Of a stretch of 64,000 nt of DNA, positions 12,287 through 23,938 are shown piece after piece. The notes below the pieces were generated by a model that did not search any database, was not told the origin of the DNA, and saw only the letters and a list, made by a program, of their open reading frames with translations. Source of the stretch: Mesocentrotus franciscanus (lineage: Eukaryota > Echinodermata > Echinoidea > Camarodonta > Strongylocentrotidae); the NCBI GenBank assembly GCA_037976565.1, contig CP137666.1, positions 52,913,271-52,977,270 of the forward strand, read 5' to 3'. Position 1 is the stretch's first letter; each line of letters begins with the position of its first letter. The translations under genes and the position numbers were made by a program.

Positions 12287-13315
12287 ATGCCTCCGTCATA
12301 GAGCGATTTTACGAATCAAATCGGAAGCAATTTTTAATATTCAAGTTTGATAGTAATCCATTAACGGGTTCTCAGAATATTGTGATTACAAGCTATTTTT
12401 CATATACATGGCTCTGCAAGATAAATTCCTGTCCTGAGTTTGATAGTAATCCATCTGTCGGTTCTAATTCTAATACGTTCACAAGCTATTTATATGCATA
12501 CATAATGAGCCCCATGACCTTTGACCTTTGACCTCATGACCCTAAAATCTAATCAGTTCATTGGCTCTGCAATATAGTACATAAACATGTCTTGAGTTTG
12601 ATGGTAATCTGTCTATCGGTCCTCAAGATAATGCGATCACAAGCTATTTTTTAATACATAATAAGCCCCACGACTTTTGACCTTTGACCTCATAACCCTT
12701 AAATTTAATCAGTTCATAGGCTCTGCAAGATACATACATGTCTTGAGTTTGATGGTAATCCGTCCACCGGTTTTAATGATAGTGTGATCACAAGCTGTTT
12801 TTGCATACATAATTAGCCCTGTGACCTTTGACCTTTAACCTTGTGACCCCAAAATATAAGCAGTTCATTGGCTCTGCAAGATACATACATACATGCCCTA
12901 AGTTTTGCGGTAATCTATCAATCGGTTCTTGAGATAACGCGATCACGAGCTATTTTTGCATACATAATAAGCCCTGTGACCTTTGACCTCGTGACCCCAA
13001 AATCTAATCAGTTCATTGGCTCTGCAAGATACATACATGACCCAAGTTTTGCGGACATCTATCGATCGGTTCTTGAGATAACGCGATCACGAGCTATTTT
13101 TGCATACATAATGAGCCCGTGACCTTTGACCTTTGACCCCAAAATCTAATCAGTTCATAGCTCTGCAAGATACATACATGACCCAAGTTTGGCGGTAATC
13201 CATCAATCGGTTCTTGAGATAACGCGATCACGAGAACGGGACGTACGTACAGATGGACGGACGGACAACCAGAAAACATAATGCCTCCGGCTACTTTGAA
13301 GCGGAGCGGAGGCAT
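12287..13315. mobile_element. TGACC-repeat element bounded by ATGCCTCCG inverted ends
   Basis: Ends are ATGCCTCCG (12,287-12,295) and CGGAGGCAT (13,307-13,315). The interior has about six tandem units of 140-170 bp, each with ATCACGAGCTATTTTTGCATA, TGACCTTTGACC, AATCTAATCAGTTCATTGG and CTCTGCAAGATACATACATG. A subterminal GGACGGACGGAC run lies near 13,253. Several units contain perfect direct repeats of TGACCT spaced by one base. No transposase. Open frames across it are by-products of the array. Confidence 0.7.
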
Positions 13316-14084
13316 AAAAATCTCTTGATCAGACTAATGGTAGTGATACCAGAAGGAAGCAGTATTCAATGTTCACATCAAGTGATACTTCACGTTTGGA
13401 TGGAATGTGTGGAAAAGGGACATATGTAGTACAGGGCACATTGTACTGAATTGCCCCAAAATTGAAATTCGCGACCTAAGTAATCAACTAGGTTGCCCAG
13501 CTGGCAACTAAACTAACCACTTGGCTCACACCTTTAATGTACTTACAACAAGATCATATTGCACCTCATGAAATAATGTTACCATCTCACTCACAGATAT
13601 TAGATTTGCACAGCTGCAATTGTATATGAGCAGTAATTTGAATGGTTTTATACTGCTTGTTCTACCTTGGTGCAAAGAAAGTACACATAAGAGCAACACT
13701 GCCCTTTTAAGCATTTGTTAGCTTGGAAGCAAAAACAAATTTTAACCACTTTGAACATGTTTAAAACAGGAAATAAATATAGCTAGAATTATCCACACAT
13801 TCTGATAAAAGATATATTATAATCATTTAAATAGTGACATCAACATGATGACAAAGAAAAGCCAAGAAATTTATATGTTAGGCCATAAATCAACAAGGTT
13901 GCGACTGTACCTTCAGATAAATGGTTTAAGCCCATATTCTACGAAAATTTAAACATAACACTGTCCTTAAGCTTTCTTCAAAATGAGGTTCAACAAAGGA
14001 AGTTAGTCTGAGGTCTAAAATTTCCTTTGTTAAACGTGATCTTAGACCCAAGGACTGGTTTAACTGACCTAGTAGAATACGGAC
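13316..14084. other. gene-free stretch
   Basis: Nothing recognised. The right edge is the start of the block shared with duplicate B. Confidence 0.35.
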
Positions 14085-14210
14085 CGATATGTTAACGCAT
14101 TGGATATGCTTACATGTTCAATCAACATGCATTTACAACGGCTTCCATCTCAAGATCTTTCAGATTTAGTATTCGGCAGGTCAAACTTCCATCTTGTCTT
14201 ATTCATTCAT

Positions 14211-14380
14211 TCATTCTTTCTTCTGCACCATGTGATTAACCTTGGGTGGCCAACGCTCATCTATGATGCAGTAATTCCATATGATGTGATTGATGATGAT
14301 TAGAATACATGGTATAAGTCCAATGCAGCCAGCAAAGAGGAATGCCTTCTGATAGCTGTTGGTCTGGTCTAAAATGTACC
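14211..14380 (-). CDS. copy A coding exon 4 (last)
   Basis: The acceptor TTTCAG precedes GGTACATTTTAGACC. The exon encodes YILDQTNSYQKAFLFAGCIG, matching the SLC16 TM11-12 region (G-x-L-x-D-x-T-x-S-Y followed by a helix), then a hydrophobic helix and a short polar tail ending VQKKE and a TGA stop. It has the same 170-nt length as exon 4 of copy B and no break. Confidence 0.85.
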
Positions 14381-17300
14381 CTGAAAGTAAGAGCATAAAA
14401 GAGTAAAAACAGACAGTAATTAGACATGTTTGATAGCTGAAATACCAATAAACTTATTAATTAATTCATATTTTCTATTCTATTCCAATACTAATGTTCA
14501 CAAGTGTCACCAAAATATGGACTTAATTTGGCAGATTTCATGCACTAAGAAGATTTATGTTTACGACTGAACCTTGCCAAGATATCCTATCCAGTACATC
14601 AATACAATGCAAGTGACATCAATTTGAAGAAGGCTTTTTACACTGCTGACATCAATATGAGTGTCTATAAATTTTGTTTAAAAAAAGGGAAGAAAAAAAC
14701 AACTATTTGAACAGACATGGTACGATGATTATTCAAGAGCAAGCAAATAACATTTATGACTTTATTATCTACTAGTGATATCAAAAGATAAATGTTTGGA
14801 TAACCTCCATATGCCCATTAAAGGGTTAACAGAAATAAGGATATATCATACACTATAAACACTATAAAATCTGTGCAAACAGCGCATCATTTGTGTCAAA
14901 TCCTTTCTGTTGTCTTTTACTTAATAATGGCAACATCAATATTATCATTATTTTGGAGTCAATGGAGTGAATTAATTGTTGATTGATAAGTTGCCACCCT
15001 ACCCAGGAATATTAAATTAAACATACTCATTGATTATATTGGAAATCAACATTGAAAACTGACAGAGATACCTCTCACTAAAGACATGGAGAAATAACCA
15101 GAGCCGCACCCTGTTCTAAGACAAAATAGGGCTACACAACCTATGGAAAGATCCTTGAGATCAACCAATCTACTCTGTTGTAACTAAACGCCATTTAAAT
15201 TGAAAATATAAAGAAGAACAAAAGAAATATATATGTCTCCTCTGAGCATTTTTCAAGATCTAATGTGCATAAGACCAGTCCTCCAAGTAGTGCTGTAGCC
15301 GAACCGCCGAACCGAACGGAAGTTCGCCGAACATGGCACTTCCAAACCGAACCAAACCAAACCAAACTCAAAGGCCTGGTTCGGATGTTCGCAGAAAAGT
15401 TTTAAACGTTTTGCAGGCTAATTAACTTGTCATTTTATACCTAATTTTCATGTCATGATTGCTCATTCTATATTTACTTTTTTCCCCATTTTCCTCCTTT
15501 GTGATTCATGCCTCTCCAGTCGTGGGCGCGACTTCACTGACGCCATTAAAATCCCAAATCCTGACCTCTGCAATGTCGCGATCGCAAGTTATAAACAAGC
15601 TAGAATACACGTGCCTATTAGGCACTGATCATAACAAGTTCGGCTCAAACCCAAACAATAAAAAAATTTTTTTAAATAATTGTAATAATATCGGGCAAAT
15701 TTTACCATCTAAATAACGAAATAAATACATATTATAGTATTCTGATTTATTTATTCAGGAAAATTAGAAATTTTATTATTTACCCCATTAAAAATAAACA
15801 TTTATAATAACGGCAATCGAACGAGTCTGGGCTGCTATCTCTGTGTACTATAACGTATACATCGGTAAATTCAAGATGGCAGCTTTCATGACTCGTAACA
15901 TTAGACAACAACCGTCTCGGCAAATCTTTAAAAAATATCATTTATTTTCAAATTGAAAACACGATTCTTGTCAAACTGCAAATAAAATACGATTAAAAAC
16001 GGAAATATGAATGTAAGTACTAAAATAGTTAAGTTTAAAGCAGTTTTTTTTATGTGAAATACGTGCCGGTCGGAAGCAGTGTTTTTCATCAGGAGTGGGG
16101 CAGAAGTCCTCCGTGCTGGTCGGGCCTGCCCGGCCGCCCGCCCAGCGCCGACCACCGTAGCTATTAGGCTGCTTGCTATTATATTACCGAACCCCGAACC
16201 GAACCAAGTTCGGGTAAAAAATTGCCGAACTCTGCCGAACCGAACCGAATCCGAACATGGCGCCTGACTTACAGCACTACCTCCAAGTAAATGAAAGTGC
16301 CCTACTAAGAATTGGAAATGTCTGCTATTGCTTTCTCATGACAAATCTCCTGGTATCCAGGCTTGTAAGGAGTTAATGACATCATCCAGATTTTCTTACC
16401 TGAGACAGTAGAACTGGTCATGATCCCGACGCAAACCGATAAGAGCGCCATGCCGATACCGCCTGGAAACCGGTGCAAAGGAACTATGTGTCGAACAAAA
16501 ACCGTCTGAAGAGGTATGTATATGCCGGATGCAATGCCGACACCTGACGCACATGCTACCATGACGGCATAGCTCTTCGTGCTTGGAGCAACAAACAAAG
16601 CTACCGCACTGAGGGCATATGCAAAAGCTGATAAGAACATCTGATGTATGTGACCTGTGTTGAGGAGTAGGCCGTGAGTTGCTCGAGCAATCATGTTTGT
16701 TAATCCAACAACGGAGACTAAAGATGCTGCCTCAATTCTTGAAATCCCATTCAGCACAGCGCAAGATACAGCATGAGCCAAATAGGCCCCATACACGGCA
16801 CCTCCGTCAGTGATATTGGTAGGTAACATGCAAATACGCGATTCTCCCATATGAGAGATAGACCTGTTGATTGCACACATGATGTCTTCATACCCTTGCC
16901 GACCATTGAGGCACGACGACCCATCCTACGCACCATGGTAAGATACTGAGTTGATGCATTTGGATCAACGCCATTGATTTCCTCATACTGCTCTACAATC
17001 TCCTCTTCAGGTTCATCTAATACTTTAAAATCTACCTCTTGACTTTGGCCACTCTGTTCGGACTTTTCCCCGCATTCTATCACGATGCCGTCATCGCTAC
17101 CGTGATCACAGGGGGTAGACGCATCAACAGCATAGGTCACTACACTATTGTGATTTGTCTCTGTCTCTGTCACAAGCTGTCTCAAACCGATCTGCTCCTT
17201 TTCGTCAGCTTCATATGCCCTTGTTTGTCCGTCTTGGAATGTCTTGTCATAATCAGTGCCAGTGGGATAAGATGAAGCTGTAAGCCCCCTACGATCATCA

Positions 17301-20300
17301 GTGCACCCCTCCAGGTGTAGTGGTCTACCAGAACCTGAAAGATGATTGGCCATACAACCATACCGACTCCACAGCCAGACGACGCTACCCCATTAAGGAC
17401 GGTAAAGTGCCGCTTGAAGTTTTTAGAAATGCAGACCAAACAACCAGAAAATGCCATGCTGCATCCAAAACCTAAACACAAAAGAAGAAAAAAAAATGGA
17501 TGATTTAGAATTGAGAAGTTGAAATATTCAGTTATGCCTCCAAGTCTTCCATATATCTGATGAATTGCTTTATTTTAAAATGGCACTTTGTGTCCCAATA
17601 ATGATTTGTTCAATGAACCAGAAGAATGGGAAGTTATCAGCTGTAATTCTCAATAAAAGTAGCTACGGGTATAAAATTTGAATTATTTTCACTTATATCA
17701 AGTTCAAGTTTTATTTATCTTTCTTTCATAACACACTTTACAAATATGACATGAATATAACAAGTTAACAGAATATGGTGTTACAATAGAAAGATGAGGT
17801 GACCTTGGTTGAAAGCAAGGCTTGTGGATTTAAGGTCCCTCATGAGTAGCTTATGAGTATGTCCTAAGAGAACAAACTTGTCAGATAAGAATAATGCATA
17901 CATTTAAATGCTGACAAACTAAAGTAACTAAACAACTGAGAAAATATAAACATAAATAAGTATAATAAAATCTACTAACTACTAAATAATGGCTATAAAC
18001 AGGAGAAACAGGATAATACTACGAGCAGCAGGACTGAAACACAGACAAAATGAAACAAGACAGACAGATGAATAGATGTGAGAAACAGGAGTAGAAATAA
18101 TGCTGACCTATATAGTAAATAATTTTCTTAAATATTGATCACAACTATAAATCTAGACGATATCGACTCAAATAAAGTAACTTCAGTTTGTGCTTAAATA
18201 CATAAATACTGACCGATTGTGCTATTCTTGGTTCAAGGGAATTCCAAAACCTAGGTCCAGTGGACCCCAAAGTAGTAAGGGCAAATTGCGTTCTAACAAG
18301 AGGTAAGTGATATGCTTGCGCCTGACGTGTGAAATAACTATGAACTTGGTTATTTTTCTTAAATATTCTAGCCAAGGCTACTGGCAGTAGACCTGCATTC
18401 AATTCATACATTAGAGCTCCTAGTTGCAAATGATAAATATCTTCAACTTTCAAAACACTACTATTATAGAAAAGAACATCTGTATGCGCAAGATAGTGAG
18501 TATTACTCTTTTCTGTACCAGTAGTAATTTATCCATTTGAGATTTGAACGAGTTGCCCCAAGCTAGCACACCATAGTGCAAATATGGCAAAATTAAAGTT
18601 GCGTACAACATACGTAAAATATTCAGTGGGAACACAGATTTCAATTTATAGATTACACCAGTATTTCTTGACAATAATTTACAAAGTTTACTAATATGGT
18701 ACTTCCAATTTAAATGTTCATCAATATGCAAGCCAAGAAATTTAAATGTAGATACTCTTTCAATCTCAACACCATTGAACATAACATTTCCAGGCAATAT
18801 ACTCAGGGAATTACTAAAGAGCATATAATTAGTTTTTTTAAGATTTAAAGACAACTTGTTTGCATGAATCCACAAAGTCACATTAGTCAACTCAGAGTTT
18901 ACAGTCTGCAAAAGAGTTTGTGGATTTCTGTGAGAGAAAAATACACTCGAGTCATCTGCAAATAAAATGAATGATAACATTTTTGCGGAAAGTTGAAAAT
19001 CGTTAATATACACAATAAACAAAAGCGGGCCTAGAAGGGATCCCTGTGGGACCCCACAAGTGACGTCCAGCAAATCTGAATCAATTCCATTTAAAGTAAC
19101 AAACTGTTTCCTATTTGTTAAGTAGCTTCTAAACCAATCTAATGCTATTCCCCTTACACCATAATGGCACAGTTTATCTATTAAAATATAATGATTTACA
19201 GTATCAAATGCTTTAGAGTAGTCTAAGAAGACACCAACTGTATGCATGCGTGCATCTAAGGCACTGGATATCTTATCCACCAAATGTAGAATAGCATGAG
19301 TGGTAGTGTGTTTTTCACGGAAACCAAACTGAAAATTAGACAAAATGTTAGCATTCATCATAAATTTTATCGTCCGAGTATACATTAGCTTCTCAAGAAT
19401 TTTAGAAAAGGAATTCAACAAAGAAATAGGACGATAATTATTCAAGATAAGGGCATCACCCTTTTTAAAAATGGGCACAACCTTTGCAATTTTCATTTTC
19501 ATGGGTACAACACCAGTGGTCATTGATAGATTAAATATATGTACGAGGGGTTGTACAATACCAACGATTACATTTTTTATCAACTCATTTGTTATAAAGT
19601 CACAACCTGGACTTTTCTTATTCTTTAAAGAATGTACAATATCAAATAATTCTTCTACAGTCGTTGGCAATAAAAATAAACTATTATGATTAGGGTTTTC
19701 TAAAAAAGATTGAAATGTTTTTTGAGACTCTGGGATGACACGCGACAAATTCTGGCCAATATTACAAAAATACTCATTGAATTTATCTACAATAACTTCT
19801 GGATCATCAACTACATTCCCATTAATGTTTAATTTACTTACATCAGACGCTTTCTGGTTTGGCTTAAAAACATTCCTTATCACTTTCCATGTCCCTTTTA
19901 TATCATTATGTGTCGCCTGAAATTGAGCAAAGTAATACTGCTTCTTAGCAGCACGTAGGATTGAAGTAAGAGTATTGCGATAACGAGTATATTTCCTATG
20001 AGAAGACTGAGATTTACTAATCTTATACTTATAGTACAACTTATTTTTCCTATTTATTGACCTCAACATAGAATTAGTGATCCATGGCAATCGAGGGTTG
20101 TTCTACGATTTCTACTATTACATTTACATAAAGGTAAATTTTTATCATACAGCAAAAAGAATGTATTTAAGAATTTATCATATGAGCTATCAACATCATA
20201 ATCACGTAATACTTCTCTCCAATCACTTGCTAACAACTCATCTCTAAATTTAGCAATACTATTATATAGACGATGTTATCAAATATACCCTGAAAAATAT

Positions 20301-23300
20301 GGCTTTTGGTACAGATGTGAACTTGTGAAGGTATGTACATGTACTTAATATAGCTAACATTTCCTATACCCATTAGGCTTTGGATACAGGATACTTATCT
20401 CAGGTTATGGTGTTTTCAACCTTTACACACAGTTTGTAATCCTATGTCAGGAAGCATTAAAATTGTTGACAATACATGAAGATCCCTGAACAATAAAAAG
20501 CTTGTAGCAAACTTGGTTTGTGAAGTTTATATGGGGGGGAGAGGCTAAGGCGCATTTTTTATTTATTTATTTTTTTGTGTGTGTATGGGTGTGTGCAATT
20601 ATAATCACTTTATTTATGTCCGAGTACTAAAAAATTATACATGCATACGTTTTCTAAACAATTTATCATTTCAATGTGCAATCACTTATATGTAACACAA
20701 ATGACCATCATCTAAAAACCTTTGTCCATTTACTAAATGACTTGTACTGATACAGCAATCAAGCAACAGCTGCTCTATTCTATTCTATGGCTTATTACAG
20801 TTAAGGAGTATGAAAATATAGGATAACATAAGACACTGCATTACAGAACCCGAGTCAAACTTGGATACCATGCGCACCCTACTCTACGTAAGCACGTACA
20901 GGTGAGTTGACCAGTCCACTCATGAGTTGCCTTTATATTTCAATAGTGTACCGGTCTTAATAGAGTGGTGAAGTGTGACGTCATCAAAAATGTATTTTTG
21001 GAATTTCTAAATTTTTTCTTCATTTTCCGAAAGACCACCAAAAATAACGTCAAATGTCGAAAACCAATTGATAGGTTAAGTATTGGCTGAGATATGACCA
21101 TCTGAATAAAAAGATTGCCTATGGGAACTCAGTGTTATATTGCTCTGGTTCATAACATTAGGAGCCAGAGAAATATAACACTGAGTTCCCATAGGCAATC
21201 TTTTTATTCAGATGGTCATATCTCAGCCAATACTTAACCTATTCAAATGGTTTTCGACATTTGGACATTATTTTTGGTGGTCTTTCGGAAAATGAAGAAA
21301 AAATTGAGAAATTCCAAAAATAGATTTTTATGACGTCACAGCTTCGGTACTCTATACTTGCAAATATATCTCTTTTACAGAAGAAATAACTGAATCTCAT
21401 CTTTTGAATATAATATAGCCACATGGGGCCCCTAACATACAGAGCAAATTATATTTTAGTGATTGATACACTGAAGTCAGGTGTTGTGTCAAGGGTTGAA
21501 AGTTAGGAATTCAATTTAATCCTCTTGGTATACGTGCAATCAGAATGAAAAAGCATGTCCTAATCATGTCCTACTTATATATCTATTAATACAGAATGTT
21601 GTACATGGCAGATTTGAATGTTATAAAGAAAATATAAAGATGTACTGTGTAAGCTACAACAAAAAATATGATTCTCAACAAAAGGTATGATTTAATGCAC
21701 TAGTTATTCCCACAAAACAATTCCAGACTACCTTTGTTGATAGAAATTGACCGCAGAGCCATTGTTGTAAAAGCAAGTGCCTCACGATTGCTTCTCCTAG
21801 TCTTCTAAATATAGGCTGCATAGGTGTAAAACATTACCGGTATTTTGCTTTTTTCAAAGCATCTTTGCCAATGAGAACTTTGGCATATATATCTGTTCAT
21901 ACAGGCAAAAGTCATCATCTCCTTCTCAACAACCCTACCCTAAATGTACCCCCCTCACTACTCAAAAAAGGCATACCGGTAGTCTGAGATACATGACCAT
22001 AAGATTATATGTACATATCATGTATAATTGTTTATACAGTACTAAAAACAACATGGTAGTCTTAAGATTTTTTTTCAATAGTAAATTAAGAGTTGATGTT
22101 TTAGTAACATAAGAGAAAAGAAACGCTGCCCTTCCCCTAAAAAACAAACAAAACAAAACAAAATAAAACAAGTCAACGCAAAGCGTAGCATCCCCTCGCA
22201 GGATACAAATGGCCTATATACGTCAGAACAAGTTACCTCCATTAGACTATACTAATATATTACTAATATATTACTAGGCAAGGTAGTTTTCGCATAAATA
22301 ATTAAGAATTTTTGCATATTTATTGAGCTATGACCTTTCACCTTTGACCTACATACTCAAATTCAAACTTAGGCTGTATTTTGAAACCATGTACTTTCAT
22401 ATCAATTTGATTAAAATCTGACAAACATTACTAAAGTTATCAAACTGAAACCAGATTCGCATATTTAATGAGCTATTACCTTTGACCTACATACTCCGAA
22501 ATCGCACTTAGGCTGTGTTTTGATACCCTGTAACTTCATATCAAATTTCATTAAAATCCGTCAAACATTACTAAAGTTATTGAACGGAAACTAGATTTGC
22601 ATATTTAATGAGCTATGAACTTTGACCTACATACTACGCAATCGAACTTAGGCTGTGTTTTGATACCATGTACCTTCATATCAAATTTCATTAAAATCTG
22701 TCAAACATTACTAAAGTTATCGAACGGAAACCAGATTCGCATACTTAATGACTATGACCTTTGACCTACCTACTCTGAAATCAAACTTTAGCTGTGTTTT
22801 GATTTTATGTACCGGTACCTTCATCTAAAATTTCAGTAAAATCCGTCAAACATTAATAAAGTTTTCGAAAGGAAACCAGATTTGGTACGGACGGAAGTAC
22901 GGAAGGAAGGAAGGAAGGTCAGACGGCAGCATACTATATCCCCTCTGACTTTGTTGGCGAGGGGATAAGAACGAACCGAACCGAACCGAACCAAAACTAA
23001 ATCAAACCAAAAAATAAACAAATAAAACAAATAAACAAAACTCCTCACCAGACATGAATGGAATAGTAATGAAGAGCACTGTAATGTTGGGAGCATATGA
23101 AGCAGCCAAGAAGCCTGACGCAGAGAGGATGGCACCAGCAATCATCACACAACGAACACCAAAATGCCTAACAAGTGCACCAGCCAGGGGAGCTTGATGG
23201 GAGGAGGAGGGGGGAGGGGGGAGAAAAAGATACAATCCACATAATAAAAATCACATAATAAAAATCATATAATATAAGGATTTATACCTAGAAGACATTG

Positions 23301-23938
23301 TTGATGATCAAAAGAAGAGTAGAAAAATCAAGATACACAACTAATGTTCACACAAATGTAATACCCGAAATTCCATATGGTTAACAAGAAGAAAACAAAG
23401 TTAAAACAGAATTCCTTACACACTGTATATATCACTATCAATTTTTATTAAATTAAGAGTCATCGTCATGTTCCCTTTCAGAATATATTGGGTAAAAGAT
23501 GAATTCATATCAACCTTTGCCGTCATGTTTATTAGATCCTAACTGTTCTGAAATTGAATTGCAATTTAATTGTATGGCATGCAACAGACTCGGCTACTTT
23601 TTCATAAATACAATTACAGTCAAACCTGCACATAAAGACCACTCAAAAGAAAAAAACAAGAAAAGTGCTCTATAAAGGCAGGTGGCCTTTATGGACAGGT
23701 GATCTTTCTATAGAGGTGCTCACTAAAGCAGGTTTCTCTGCAAAATAAAACACTTACATGTTCCAAGAAGGACAGCTAACACGGAGGTAGCGAGCCAGCT
23801 GATCAAGGCTGCTTGTTCCTCAAAGTCTCTCTTCCACTCTCCATAGAAGACTCCCATGGAGGTGGACAACCCATGGGTCATTCCTTGGGCTAGGAGGTTG
23901 CAGGCCACTATCACAGTCCCGCTTAGAGTGACCTTCAT
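14211..23938 (-). CDS. SLC16-like (monocarboxylate transporter family) gene, copy A, frameshifted
   Basis: Four coding exons on the minus strand: 23,758-23,938, 23,049-23,192, 16,400-17,471 and 14,211-14,380. All introns are phase 1 with GT-AG ends. Joined and frame-corrected they give about 522 residues, a usual size for SLC16 proteins of the major facilitator superfamily, which carry monocarboxylates or related small solutes across the plasma membrane by 12 helices. The TM5-like segment NFKRHFTVLNGVASSGCGVG fits the family pattern of a basic motif, then L-x-x-G and a glycine-rich helix. An acidic loop of about 140 residues separates the two halves. The canonical N-terminal GG-W-GW motif is not seen, so an upstream exon may exist or the motif is lost. 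Exon 3 carries two 1-nt deletions relative to copy B (near 17,197 and 16,805). Substrate cannot be inferred. The family call is firm; functionality is doubtful. Confidence 0.8.
14381..15287. other. copy A intron 3, proximal part
   Basis: Intron sequence aligning with 47,831-49,055 of copy B. No separate feature recognised. Confidence 0.5.
15288..16279. mobile_element. hAT-like non-autonomous element in copy A intron 3
   Basis: Termini are TAGTGCTGTA and TACAGCACTA, flanked by a perfect 8-bp duplication CCTCCAAG (15,280-15,287 and 16,280-16,287). Copy B has a single CCTCCAAG at the matching place (near 49,388), so it is the empty site. Subterminal regions are rich in CCGAACCGAAC. The 8-bp duplication fits the hAT superfamily. 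No transposase frame in the 992 bp. Confidence 0.85.
16400..17471 (-). CDS. copy A coding exon 3, two frameshifts
   Basis: Acceptor TTTAG precedes GTTTTGGATGC; donor CTCAG/GTAAGAAA. It encodes TM4-TM6 (GFGCSMAFSGCLVCISKN onward), the acidic loop (LDEPEEEIVEQYEEI) and TM7-TM10 (AVYGAYLAHAVSC, GLTNMIARATHGLL, SAFAYALSAVALFV, GVGIASGIYIPLQT). The length is 1,072 nt against an expected 1,074. One base is missing near 17,197 (AAAAGGAGC where B has AAAAGTGAGC). Another is missing near 16,805 (CTGACGGAGG where B has CTGATGGGAGG). The net frame is not restored before the exon end without correction. Confidence 0.85.
16798..16812 (-). other. frameshift 2 in copy A exon 3
   Basis: After FACYLP the frame reads ISLTEVP and drifts. 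Copy B reads TALMGGAVYG. This is a one-base deletion in the TGATGGGAGG context, and residues after it are conserved again in another frame. Confidence 0.85.
17190..17204 (-). other. frameshift 1 in copy A exon 3
   Basis: Reading through KLTK the frame becomes RSRSV and stops, whereas copy B continues SEQIGLRQL. A one-base deletion is the simplest explanation. Confidence 0.85.
17700..20268 (-). mobile_element. 5'-truncated non-LTR retrotransposon (LINE) in copy A intron 2
   Basis: Absent from copy B, where CACTCATAT and GACAATGATTATC are only about 7 bp apart. The insertion therefore probably came with a small target deletion and no clear target-site duplication. The 3' end (17,700) is AATAAAACTTGAACTTGA, a short repeated tail. 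The element starts inside the linker before the reverse transcriptase, so the endonuclease is missing, as expected for 5' truncation during target-primed reverse transcription. Confidence 0.9.
18145..20266 (-). pseudogene. LINE ORF2 reverse transcriptase, broken
   Basis: The main frame 18,450-20,090 (546 codons) holds the reverse transcriptase core. It has FKKGD with NNYRPISLL near residues 208-226, FGFREKHTT near 255, motif A FLDYSKAFD near 288, GVPQGS near 347, and motif C FADD near 377 with both aspartates. A frameshift near 18,510 leads to the C-terminal domain in another frame (HSYFTRQAQAYHLP, GPRFWNSL; 18,145-18,453). A second shift near 20,098 separates the linker upstream. Jockey/CR1-type superfamily by motif style. 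No endonuclease domain. Dead copy. Confidence 0.9.
20961..21354. repeat. large hairpin (foldback) element in copy A intron 2
   Basis: Arms 20,961-21,152 and 21,164-21,354 are close to 90% inverted repeats by eye, with a loop of about 11 bp (ATAACATTAG). Shared segments include TTTTCCGAAAGACCACCAAAAATAA and TGGCTGAGATATGACCATC. TGACGTCA occurs near both outer ends. Copy B lacks it. No protein. Confidence 0.85.
22190..22966. mobile_element. TGACC-repeat element bounded by ATCCCCTCGC inverted ends
   Basis: Ends ATCCCCTCGC and GCGAGGGGAT. The interior has four tandem units of about 145 bp with TTGCATATTTAATGAGCTATGACC, TTTGACCTACATACTC, AACTTAGGCTGTGTTTTGATACC and CATTACTAAAGTTATCGAACGG. The GGACGGAAGTACGGAAGGAAGG tail resembles the one at 13,250. 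A shorter copy of the same family sits in the other transporter copy at 49,081-49,376, in a different intron. Confidence 0.75.
23049..23192 (-). CDS. copy A coding exon 2
   Basis: Acceptor ATCAAG precedes CTCCCCTGG; donor TCTG/GTGAGG. The 144 nt encode PLAGALVRHFGVRCVMIAG and the next helix (SGFLAASYAPNITVLFITI), the TM2-TM3 region with the MFS loop G-x-L-x-x-R-x-G-x-R-like pattern. No break, and length equals exon 2 of copy B. Confidence 0.85.
23617..23740. mobile_element. MITE-like element next to exon 1 donor (copy A)
   Basis: Ends CAGTCAAACCTGC and GCAGGTTT in inverse orientation, with complementary internal segments (CTCTATAAAGGCAGGTGGCC). Its right edge lies about 17 bp from the exon 1 splice donor. 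The same element sits at the same place in copy B, so it predates the duplication. Confidence 0.65.
23758..23938 (-). CDS. copy A coding exon 1
   Basis: The start codon is in ATCACGATGA. An in-frame TAG lies seven codons upstream (minus strand), supporting this as the first coding ATG unless TAG is an acceptor. It encodes MKVTLSGTVIVACNLLAQG (TM1), then GLSTSMGVFYGEWKRDF, the SLC16-typical GxSxSxGVFxxEW-like stretch, and TM2 start. Donor ACAT/GTAAGTG, phase 1. Confidence 0.85.

Larger units (their letters stand above)
4886..14084. other. 9.2-kb segment present only in duplicate A
   Basis: In copy B the sequence matching 4,885 (CAGTTATCTACCG) is followed within about 30 bp by the sequence matching 14,090 (CATTGGATATGCTTACATG). 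Everything between is therefore absent from B. It is either an insertion in A or a deletion in B. The contents are small transposons, microsatellites and anonymous DNA, listed separately; no gene is recognised. Confidence 0.7.

Noticed and set aside
12256..13122. Frames across the TGACC element
   Set aside because: They follow tandem transposon units, contain no domain, and are interrupted at unit boundaries.
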